Origin: Malachius bipustulatus
Lineage: Eukaryota > Arthropoda > Insecta > Coleoptera > Melyridae
Length of the DNA: 64,000 nucleotides
Assembly (NCBI GenBank): GCA_910589415.1
Contig: OU342633.1
Location: 54,182,404-54,246,403 of the forward strand
Direction: 5' to 3'
Shown: piece by piece, positions 1 to 9,737 of the stretch
How the letters are laid out: every line of letters begins with the position of its first letter
Numbering within the stretch: position 1 is the stretch's first letter
Translations under genes and position numbers: made by a program
Notes under the pieces: generated by a model
Told to the model about the DNA's origin: nothing
Seen by the model: the letters and a program-made list of their open reading frames with translations, nothing else
Database searches by the model: none

Positions 1-409
1 AACTACAACTTTAAGTAAAATTCTGCTATACAAATTTTTATACGTAAATTTGAAAAGTAAATGCGAAATGAATACAAAGCGACGCCAAGAAGGAGATACT
101 ATTATTTTTAATTTGGCTATGAAGGTGGCAGCATCCCTCAAGATGTTTCCGGTGTAATAACAATGGCTGATTAGAATAAATGACTCACACTCATCTCGAT
201 TATCTATACAAGTGGATCTTTCTTACGGTGCCACTTCTGTTGAGCTCAACTCTTCTCGCGATGTTTCAGACTTCCCACCCCAAGATCGCAAATGAGACTA
301 ATTAAAAAATAATAACCCCCACGCAGGATTTCATCGGGATTCACAGACACGCTAAGTTCGATAAACCACGATTGTAACCGTCTATCTAGAGACAAATAAT
401 TGCTTCCTC
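1..409. other. No gene recognised
   Basis: AT-rich sequence with no long ORF, no repeat arm and no RNA-gene motif that I can see. Confidence 0.5.
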
Positions 410-730
410 GATTAGGTGACTAATTTTATAACGACACAACACACAATGATAATTTTCACAAACAATGAAATGAAGACGACGTTGAGACAAAACCATAATT
501 TTCTTATAACGAACACGACGAGAGCGATTAACACCTCGACTAGGTGATTAATTCCGAGCCTAGAGATATTAACACCATGATTTGGGGATTATTTCCGAGC
601 CCAGAGAGATTAACACCTCGATTAGGTTTTTATTATTATAGAATATTATAGAACATATATAATTATAGAACAAAAAATGTAATAAAGACGGCATTGAGAC
701 AAGACCATCGTTTCTTACAACGAACAAGGG
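410..730 (+). repeat. Short imperfect direct duplications
   Basis: A segment at about 470-520 (ending in cttataacgaacacgacg) recurs at about 681-729 as cttacaacgaacaaggg, each preceded by a ttgagacaa motif. Between them the phrase attaacacctcgattaggt occurs in several diverged versions (about 526, 565 and 610). This looks like an old local duplication of non-coding sequence. No transposon ends were seen. Confidence 0.45.
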
Positions 731-3700
731 CTACATTTTGATATCTAACTTAAAACCTGTAGTGATGTCTTGTCGATGAGATCTGTAAATTTTTGAGTGC
801 TCAATCTCCAAAAACCTCTTTCCTTTCAACTTGAAGAATATAAAATTACAGCTTCCCGAAGATTTTTCTACATCCCGGGGAGTTTCATTTCTGCGAAGTT
901 TGCCCCGCAGCACCTGTTGGCGTCTTCGCGGACATCTTGTATTCCTTTTGAAATTGAATTTATACAGTTCCATGGAGACGTGCTGTGCTTCTCTAAATCT
1001 TCTCTAAAGATTACCATCTCCAATGTGTTCTTGGCGTGTGTCGTGGATCCTGTGTTTAAAGTTTGTGTTGAGTTAACAACTTTGTATCTTGTGAAGCTGA
1101 ACTGTAAGCATCAAAAAGAAGCCATCAAAAGAAGTCAATGTTTTCAAGAAGTGCGTGTCCATATTTTGAGCGAATTTTCGAGATGAGAGATTTAGGTGTT
1201 TTTAAAGGAAATAAAAACTTCTGGCATCCCTACCTTTTTACTACAGTCTGAGAAAGTTCTACAGTCTAATAATAAAGAGTTAAATTATGAACTTCTCTAT
1301 ATATTCTCGAGAAATTTTAAAGTAGGGGAGTCTTTCGTTACCTTTATTCTTTTTGGCAAACAATAATAATTAGTGTTGACGAAGGAAAGTATTAAATAAT
1401 AATAATTAATAAAATTATTTCGAAAGACTATACATAAACTACAAATATTTCTAGACGGTTCATTATCATAATTCCTGTATAAAATCATAGATATTTTATG
1501 TATTTAAAGATAAAGTCTAAAGTCTAAAGTAAATAAATTTTCCTTAATGTGACAAAGAAAACGTACTTTCTCCTGTTTTAGGTTAACCTTAACTAACAGA
1601 ACATAAAGATACCAGTATAAATAGTGTATCGTTGTCATTGGAGGGTCTCAGCGCTGTTGGGCGAAACTGAATCATTGTTCCTTGTAGTGTTTACTTGTGA
1701 TCTTTTGTCGCAGGAGAATCGAGAAACATTGACCTCCTAATCTCGGCAATATTTTAGAGACGAATTATTTTTCTGATTCTGCAGAGACTAGGGCTGTGAG
1801 CTAGTAAATGGCGTCACTGTTGGCTTTCTGTATTCAGTTGGGACATTCTTCGACTACCTATCACAATATCTAAGTAAATTAATTTCTGTCATAAAATTAC
1901 TTGTTATTTATTTTATTATCATAAGTTGCAGTCACAGCATCTAAATCGATTTGAAACGAGCACAATAATTGTTACTCGCAAATATAATATAAAATTCATT
2001 TCACGCATCTCAAACAACAGAACCTGCGTCTACTTAGAAAACACGCAGATAATCTAAATAATCGTAATAATAAATCTTGAAGTTTTATCCCCCATGTCCT
2101 ACAAGAAGATGGAAAAGTCAGTCAGTTTCCTGCCAAACATAATATTCAAGCGGTTATCTCAAAAATACTAATACAATAGATTCGTTTATATAGGTACTTC
2201 AAAAAATCAACCGAAGTTCGTTCAAGTGTAATATTTGAACTTTCGAAAAGAGATTTCGTTTTATTCGCATCCGAACGCACTAAAAATGGTTGAATTATAC
2301 CTACTAAAAAACCGTAAGAAAATATTTGTATAAAAAAATTCTTTCAACCAAGAACACAAAAGAATAAGGAGAGTTTATCAAACAGAGAGAATTTAGATTA
2401 AACTATAAACTCTTACTTTAACACGTGAAGTACCTACTTACAAACCTGATGGTTTTTAAGATAGAGGGTGTCAAAAATTTTAGAAAATGTTCGTAATAGC
2501 TTGTAAAAAAAAATTTTTTTATGAACTTTGAAAAGCATATACTAAGGAATACATTTTTTGTTTGTGGATACCTTTGGATAAACAACTCTAACCTTAGTGG
2601 AATCGGTAGTAAGAATAATTGAAAATATGCGCCCTTTGAAGTAGCTTCTATTATTACTCACCAATTTTAATTCCCATAAAATTTTTAATATCCAGAGAGA
2701 TGTATTATCTGTAAATAAAGAATTTTTAAAGGAATGTTCCCTGCTGATAATTTTCCTTTTACCTCTTCGACTTTTCCTGGAACGTGAGTTATTGCTTCGG
2801 AAAGTATATTAGTATTTTAGATCTCTTTGACCTATCGGCAACTGCTGCAAAATAATTTATGTGTAACTTTCTTTTCAGCAGAATGCTCTGGTTAACTTCT
2901 AGAATATTGATTGGAACTTTATTATTTACGAGATAGCAAGTCTCAAACAATACATCTGAGCACTTAATCCTAATCTTTTTTTAGGCATCAGTTGATTCTC
3001 TATAAGAATACGTATATCCCTAATACAATAAATTACAAGGTCTGAGGTATATTTTTGATCCTTTTTTTGCTTTTAAAGGCGTATAAATTTCTAAGTAAGT
3101 AAATGAGTCTTTTATATCTTAGGTTAAATTTTAATTAATGCTGAGATGTTATTTATCATCTTTTCCAAAAACTCACTGCGAATCCCCAAAATGATGTAAT
3201 ATCGATCAATTAATTTTTATAAGACGCCATCAAAATTCATAAGGATAAAAATAAATTTATTTGATTCTCTCGTTAATATCTATATATAAGATTGCTGTTT
3301 GAACAGAAGAACTTTGAATCCAGCCCTGCCGAAGCTTCCTGAGTGAATTAAGTCCCAGCGACAGATTGATTTTACCACATCTAAATCCTTATATTTCAAA
3401 AGAGCTTTCCCTTTCTCGGTTTTCTACATCCTATTTTGATCCAATTTCGTTCGGGAAAATTGAGATTTATACAAAGAGAGGAAGATAAGTTATGAAAGTT
3501 AATCCTGGATTATATTAATTTTGAGAAATAATTGGTTTATCTTAATTACTTTCAACCTGGATTTGTTGTTCACCTGGAATAATTTAACGTCAAGTCGCCC
3601 TTGTATGAAAGCCAGTTTTCCTCACCGCTGAAGGCAGTAATAGCGCGACCATAAAAAACCATTAAAACCAGAAAAGATAGACCATTTTATGTAATAAATT

Positions 3701-4584
3701 ACATGAGAAATGAGGTGTGATAGAACGTCTTGAGAAAATATTTAATCAATCAAGATACACAGCACATATTGTGCATGCAGACGTTGCCAGCGGAAGATTA
3801 TTTGGAAGTTTTTTTATGTGAGATATGAGGTCAAAGATATCTCGTATGAGTTTCACCAGATGTGCAAGTGCGATTTGTTCGAGGTTAATCAGAAGGAGCA
3901 CCTACGTCATTCTTAAAAAAAAATGCTTATTTGCATCAAATATTTAGAAAGTGGATTTACATAGTGTGTTGAAAAACTCATGGAAAAAATGAATGACACG
4001 TTACTCAGTATTGAGAAAGAAGAAAATACTTGCTTTCAGTTTTCTGTAAGCTATTATACCTAATCCCTGATTAGATAACTTGAAGTTCTAATTTCCCGAG
4101 CACAATTCAAAATTATTATGAAATTTCAAAATAAAAGTTCCTCTTAATGATAGAACGTACAACCTTCCGGCAGGACAAAATGTCCTGCTAGAAAGACGTT
4201 CATTACAAATGACATAGAGGGCTTCATGTACTTCTTACAGGACAGCTTTAAACACCAATAGATTCTATGAATTTCAGGGAACCAGCTCATTTTCAAAGCG
4301 TCGTTTTATCTTTCTTTGTAAAAAAGTTACGATAAGTCAAAGTTAGTCGTCAAAATCTTCGCACAAATTTTTTCGTTCTCGTGTCAACACACTTTGTTCA
4401 ATTTGTTCGTACTGCGAGAAGTACTTCCGTCATCCTCTCGGAAGGACATGTATATGTGCGGAACAAAGTCCGGTCAGCAAGTCTTGTATACAAAGGTACT
4501 TTCAGAAGAGCTTCTACTTGCTTGTACACTTTATTATCAAGGTATATTATAATGTTATAGCATCTGGATAATGGTTTGTGTATT
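731..4584. other. Long stretch without recognised gene
   Basis: Two overlapping open frames, one per strand, lie between about 730 and 1190 (80 and 129 codons). Neither product resembles a known family, and both look like chance frames. The rest is AT-rich with frequent stops. A small stem (gcaggaca/tgtcctgc) lies near 4170. Nothing else can be supported. Confidence 0.45.
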
Positions 4585-4990
4585 GAGCTATATTTACTAA
4601 CGGTCCGTCCACAGCTGCTTTCTTTGCTGCGGTATCCGCCAAAACGTTTCCTGGAATTAAAGTGTGACCCTTCGCCCATATGAACGTGAATTGTTCTTAT
4701 TCTCTAATTAATAACACTTGAGAGATGAATTACCTTATTCGTATAGACGTGCGTTTTGAACTCTTTGTAATCTTTAATACCGACAGGCTATCTCTTATCG
4801 TACAAAAACAGTTGTGGTCTGATGTTGTTCTGAACGTTCCAGGGCTTTAGGGTCCTGACTATTTTGGATATTAGGTCCTCGTAGGAAGTTTATACAAATA
4901 AAATGACTCGTCGCTAGCTTGATAAGCTGCACAACCTACTCTATTTCCCTTTTTGGATCCTTCTGTGAACAGTCTAAGCCCTGGTTTAAT
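4585..4990 (-). pseudogene. Degenerate RNase H domain of a non-LTR retrotransposon
   Basis: Read on the minus strand, broken frames give the usual order of a retroelement RNase H. First comes a TEGSKKGNRVGCAAYQ-like strand (first catalytic Asp changed to Glu), then RDSLSVLK around the third acidic residue, then WAKGHTLIPGNVLADTAAKK, the C-terminal motif with its final Asp. Stop codons and frameshifts separate the pieces, so this is a dead relic. No reverse transcriptase core was found next to it. The motif order is visible in the sequence; assignment to a retrotransposon rests on the resemblance of these motifs to I/Jockey-group RNase H. Confidence 0.6.
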
Positions 4991-5410
4991 ATCGGGCATT
5001 GCTGCAGAGAAACTTAAATGAAAAAAGTGAAAAACTTTAAGCGATTTGGGATAATAATTATTATTTTCATTTAACTCGTAAATGAATTATTCCGCGAGCA
5101 GGAGACCAGGCATAAGTGCACTTCAATATAATATATTATTAAAAAACTAGGGTGAATATTCATTTGTTGTTCAACGCTAGTGCTATAATTTCCATAAAAG
5201 GTCGTACTGAAAGGATTTTATACTCAGGAATAAAGTAAAAATTTAACATAAACAGAGAAACATCATCCCTTCTATTAGTGTATTTTTTAACAAAAAATAC
5301 ACTATTGAGGACGACATCACTTTCCAAAAATCACCCAAACTCATCAAATGTCCACCGATCATGACCCCCAGATTACGAAAAAGTGGTTTTCCAAAATTCA
5401 CCTGCCCACG
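4991..5410. other. No gene; one perfect short hairpin
   Basis: AT-rich, no ORF of note. A perfect 13-bp stem (tagtgtatttttt / aaaaaatacacta, 3-nt loop) lies at 5276-5304. Confidence 0.5.
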
Positions 5411-5448
<38 letters not shown>

Positions 5449-5470
5449 ATTTATATATATATTTATTTAT
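5411..5470. repeat. (TA)n microsatellite
   Basis: A run of about 60 bases of alternating TA, interrupted by TTTA steps. The two open frames over it (rich in Tyr-Ile) are products of the repeat and not genes. Confidence 0.95.
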
Positions 5471-7199
5471 TTCTCCAAAATCACGATTTTTCGATTTTCA
5501 AAACGCTCCTGTAGCTTTATCTTTCAAGATTAGTGAACGAAATTTTGGATTCTTGTAAAGCTTTGGAATGACTTTAGATTTTCGTTGAAAAAATTTCCAA
5601 AAGTCACGTTACTTCTACAGGGTGTCCTTTCAAAATTCCATACATCCGGACTTTGAGGCACGGTTTCTGGCCACAGTTTTCAATTTAGGGGGCTGAAATT
5701 TTTGTGAGAGTAAGATGTCCACAAGGAGTGGTCTGGTATTGCACTTGAGCAAAATCCGCCGAGCCGTTTCAAAATGGCGGCTATTTTAATTTTTTGGAAA
5801 ATTGACTATTTTTGAATCCCTGTATGAGCAAGATGGCAAAAAAACTTTGAAATAAAATTAACAGGATTTGAAGAAAATTATTGGAAATTTGAGTTAATTC
5901 AATAAAATTAGCATATTTTCCATTAATAAGCCAGTGTCGTGGGTAGGAAAAAGGGTGAAAATGTGTCAATTCTATAACCGTTTATGAGTCCATTTTTGAA
6001 GAAGTTGAACCGAAATTTTCCTTTTTTTTTTGCTTTAACATATAATTTGATGTCTTAGCTTCAATTCGCCTCGATTAATGTAGCACTTTAAACGAAAAAC
6101 AAAAAAGTTTTTCGCTTGTGCAAAATTAGCTTACACTTATATAAAATTATTAAATCAATGAAAGGGTTCGCAATTTCTTTTTTATTTTTTTCCACATTCA
6201 ATTATGAATGGTTCTGAAAATTAGAAGAGCAAACGCAACAACAATTAAATCACCTACATGCAGGTGAAAAAAGTATTCAAATTGGTTTTTTAATAACAAA
6301 GATACGACCAGTTTAAAAAATAAAATTTGTAGGTGTGTAATAGGTACCTGACGTACTACATATACCTATCTACGCGATCAACACTACAAACTCGAAACCC
6401 ACTGTTGTTCAGTTCATTACACCGATGTTTAGTAAACTGTTGGTGTGGGTTCGAAACCACGAGATGGTATAATTCTTTTTTTTTTGGTAGGTAGGTGGAG
6501 TTTTCCCAAAAAAAATCAGATTATTTTTTCATTATATTCATTATAAAAAAAAAAATAGGAAGAAAATATTTATTATTGAATCGCATAAAAATACACTATT
6601 TCTGCGATTGATGCGCAAGAAGGTTTTTTAAAGTTCTAATGTGCAGCGATATAACTGAGATGTTTTATTTCACTGTTAAAACTAATAAATATATGTCTGC
6701 TTTGTGTAATGTTGAAGAAGCAAACAATAAAATTAAGGTTATAAAATTAATGGTTAAAAAGATTCCAGAAAATTTGTTCAATACATTGTAGCAGTTCAGT
6801 AGTTACTCCAAAATGAGAACTTAGCCTGATAAAAATATTAAATCAAGATCCTTTATGTGTGCGTTTGACGCAACATTAAACTGATATAAATTTGGAAAAG
6901 AAAACATGTTCCGACTGAGGATTCGGGACAACTTTTTCGCATTCATCTGAGCTACCATTATCTCCATTTAACTATATCTCAACTGGTAGGTGGGTAATAT
7001 AAAAGCTGAAAATGGTAATATAAATCATTGAATATAAAAGCTTCCATGTTGCTAGAACGGTTTTCAATTATTGCTTCGACAGAGTTAAGGCGTTCCGATT
7101 TCATAGGTTGTACAGATTACAGTAAAATGTAACTATTAGTTAAGAATTATTTAATACCAAGGCTTGCTTATATTTAATTATTAATTGCAGTCTAGATTA
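5471..7199. other. No gene; one lone transposon end
   Basis: At 5617 the string tacagggtgtcctttcaa looks like one end of the TA-flanked CAGGGTG elements seen elsewhere in the window, but no partner end in inverted orientation was found nearby. A GGTTCGAAACC string near 6448 resembles a tRNA B box, but no tRNA folds around it. The rest is AT-rich and featureless. Confidence 0.45.
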
Positions 7200-7201
7200 T
7201 A

Positions 7202-7752
7202 CAGGGTGGCCCAGCGAAAACGTACCAGGCCTAATAACTTGAAAACTGAAGATGTGCGCGAAAAACGCCGAAACAGGTCGATTTTGTTATCGAGGGGGAC
7301 ATATTTCCATGACAAACTTAACTACCCAAGTTCACCCCTTGGCAGGGGTAGCTACCCCTTTGCTTATCATCATAGGGAACAGATATCGAGTGATATATCA
7401 TTTGAAAGCTACTTGAATTCTCTTTACAACGATATCCAACATTTTGGGTTTCGCTTACATACAGGGTGACCCAACTAAACGTAACTCGCCTTAATAACTT
7501 GGAAACTAAAGATGTACGCGGAAAACGAAAGAGAATTCAAGTAGCTTTCAAATGATGTATCACTCGATATCTGTTCCCGATAATGATAAGCAAAGGGGTA
7601 GCTACCCCAGCTAAGGGGGTGAACTTGGGTAGTTAAATTTGTCACGAAAATATGTCCCCCTCGATAACAAAATCGACCTGTTTCGGCGTTTTTTGAGTAT
7701 ATCTTCAGTTTTCAAGTTATTAGGCCTGGTACGTTTTCGCTGGGCCACCCTG
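7202..7752. mobile_element. Foldback (mariner-type) MITE with TA duplication
   Basis: The element starts CAGGGTGGCCCAGCG and ends CGCTGGGCCACCCTG, flanked by TA on both sides (7200-7201 and 7753-7754). Its arms of about 220 bp (7202-7425 and 7530-7752) are inverted copies. The spacer at about 7460-7525 contains a third, diverged copy of the end sequence (acagggtgacccaactaaac) in the same direction as the left end. No transposase is encoded, so it is non-autonomous. The TA duplication and CAGGGTG end fit the Tc1/mariner superfamily (inference). Confidence 0.85.
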
Positions 7753-8051
7753 TAAACTAGCATTATAATGAAAATATCTTCATAAAAGCAACTTTATAAA
7801 TTGTTAGATACAACAAAAGATTTTTCGTATTCACTGGTGTTCATTTTAGCTCAATAAAATTCTTAAATAACTGAATATGCCTACACATTTTTCAATTTTT
7901 TTTCTATTTTTCTACATTTATATTTTAGGACAACTAAAATCCTAAAATATTTTTTAAATTGAAACACTATTATTATCCAAAATCCAATATAACACAACGT
8001 AGGGAGACCATGTCAAATTTTGAAAATACACTATAATGACATATAGAGTAG
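7753..8051. other. No gene recognised
   Basis: AT-rich sequence between two mobile elements, with no ORF or repeat seen. Confidence 0.45.
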
Positions 8052-8426
8052 TTATTCACTGATCTTAGATGACTTTGCTGGTAACCCAGGCAGCCCAGTG
8101 TTAGAGAACAAGATATACTTCATTTAATAAATAGGTTAGATAAATAATAACGCGAATGGTTATAATATCGATAACAACCCTTGTTATAAATTGGCGCCCA
8201 ACGTGGGACCCTAACTCACATACTCTAACAGAATTCACTTATCTTAGATGGCTATCCTGGTAACCCTAGCAGCCTAGTGTTGATAGAAGATAGAGATCAG
8301 TTGAGTTTTTACATCAGATAATTTTGTATTAGTTTACCTGTGTTTGGTTGTATTTTACTTTAATGAAGTGGTAAATAAATAATGGTGTGACTAGTTATAA
8401 TATCTATAACAGTCCTGTTTATAAAT
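8052..8426 (+). mobile_element. Miniature LTR element (TRIM-like) with tRNA-Lys primer site
   Basis: Two direct repeats, about 8052-8191 and 8232-8426, share the phrases atcttagatg, ctggtaaccc, agtgtt, gttataatat and ttataaat. The first copy has an internal deletion relative to the second. Directly after the first copy lies TGGCGCCCAACGTGGGA (8192-8208), which is complementary to the 3' end of insect tRNA-Lys(CUU) and is a standard primer-binding site. Only about 40 bp separate the two repeats, so no gag or pol can fit. This is either a terminal-repeat retrotransposon in miniature or a badly collapsed LTR element. Outer boundaries are approximate. Confidence 0.65.
8192..8208 (+). promoter_or_regulatory. 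tRNA-Lys primer-binding site
   Basis: TGGCGCCCAACGTGGGA matches the complement of the 3' end of tRNA-Lys(CUU) including CCA, and sits immediately downstream of the first terminal repeat. Confidence 0.8.
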
Positions 8427-8530
8427 AATGCATTTTTAGTTCTTCTTTTCTCCGTTTTATTATATATCTTTCCTTTATTAAAAATATTAGATTTGTTTTG
8501 GCTGTAAGTAGGTAATTATAAAATATTGAT

Positions 8531-8830
8531 AATTATGTTGGGATAGCAGCCAATTAAACACGCAGGTTTTCTCTTTTTTCTTTTTAATCAACCCAAGCTT
8601 TCGAGCTTTTCTTTAGCTCTTCGTCAGGGGTACTGAAAAGATTAACAATAAATAATTGTAAGTATACATGAAAAATTAGGAACTAAAAATTACATAATAC
8701 TTACAGAAATTGAGTAAAAATTGAAGATGTTTGTTAATCATTTTCATGGACAAGTGTAGAGGATAAAAACATACAAATTAATTTTAATTTGATTTAATTT
8801 CATTTAATTGGCTGCTATCCCAACATAATT
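8531..8830. mobile_element. 300-bp terminal-inverted-repeat element carrying a ribozyme-like motif
   Basis: The ends are perfect inverted copies: aattatgttgggatagcagc at the left and its complement at the right (25 bp in all, through aatt on the inner side). The interior has no ORF. The minus strand of 8591-8631 forms a complete hammerhead-like motif, described separately. The superfamily is not clear because no convincing target-site duplication was found. Confidence 0.75.
8591..8631 (-). ncRNA. Hammerhead-ribozyme-like motif (minimal stem III)
   Basis: On the minus strand every base of these 41 nt has a place in a hammerhead. Stem I is ACCC (8631-8628) paired with GGGU (8594-8591). The core CUGACGA is at 8627-8621, followed by one extra A. 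Stem II is GAGC with GCUC and a 9-nt loop. GAA is at 8602-8600, then a two-base-pair stem III AG/CU with no loop, and U at the cleavage position (8595). Very short stem III is known from hammerheads of Penelope-like retroelements and satellites, which work as dimers. The extra base before stem II departs from the canonical core, so activity is uncertain. Confidence 0.6.
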
Positions 8831-8844
8831 TTTCCTTTATTATA

Positions 8845-9306
8845 CAGGGTGTCCCATAATATGTGGGCAATCTCCCGGATTTGGGTAAATTTCGTAAAAA
8901 TAAATGAAAAAATATCTATAAAATTAATTCCTCAGAGACACCCCTACAAAGATATTAGCTGTTGAAGTTGAGGGTTGAAAATCAATTTTTTGCAATAACT
9001 TTTTTATTTCTTGACCGATTTTGATAATTTTTGGTTTTATTTTGTATTATTTTGGACTGTTTAGAATAGTGTTTCATAATCTTTGATAGCACATACATAG
9101 ACCTCGGGATGGCATAGCCCCCTCATTCACTTGAAAGAAAACAATAAAAATAATAATTTTACAGTTTTTTAAGGTTAATTTTCTTTTTATTTGACATTTT
9201 TTACATAAAAAATGTCTCTTTGTTTATTTCGATAGAGCGTACCGTTATCGAGATAAACGTCATTCTAATAGGTGATGCGCCGCAGGAACTTTCCAAATTT
9301 CAAGTA
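8845..9306. mobile_element. Left half of a 1.19-kb palindromic mariner-type element
   Basis: Starts CAGGGTGTCCCATAATATGT after a TA (8843-8844) and is the inverted copy of about 15150-15608. It is interrupted after 9306 by the I-group retrotransposon. Without that insertion and one copy of the 15-bp duplication the element is about 1191 bp, almost entirely one palindrome centred near 15012. It has no coding capacity. Confidence 0.85.
9292..9306 (+). repeat. Target-site duplication, copy 1
   Basis: tccaaatttcaagta, identical to 14865-14879, brackets the retrotransposon at 9307-14864. Confidence 0.9.
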
Positions 9307-9737
9307 CTTCTTCTTCTTCTTTAGGGTTTATGGCCTTTAGCTTTTACCAGCTATTTGGCCAGCACATTATTCTTCTTTGTTATGCTGAAGCCACCAGGGT
9401 ACTCATTGAAGAGTGTCTGAGATGTCCCATCCCCTGGTTGGACTGTGGTTTTATTCTTTAGGAAGTTCTTGTAACTTGGTGATGAGTTGGAACTTGGTGT
9501 GGGTAGTTAGTAGGGACAAATAGCACACACAAAGGATAAGACTTTTCACGCTTGAGGGCAACGGCCAAGCGACTTTCACAAAACCGAAAAGTTGCCTCGG
9601 AAACAAGAACCCAGGAGAGAGTAGAATAGAAGGATCTGTAAAAAATAATTGTAATTAAATATCTTTGTAAATTATTTCTTTATGCCTCGAGATATATCAC
9701 TGAGGGAGTTATATATGTTGTTGGAGATATTGCTGGA

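Noticed and set aside
797..1186. 129-codon plus-strand frame and an 80-codon frame opposite it.
   Set aside because: No similarity to any family I know, and neither has supporting signals.
5348..5558. Two overlapping Tyr/Ile-rich open frames.
   Set aside because: They are translations of the (TA)n microsatellite.
6390..6470. Possible tRNA: GGTTCGAAACC resembles a B box.
   Set aside because: The T stem does not close with a 7-base loop, and no A box, anticodon arm or acceptor stem can be built around it.
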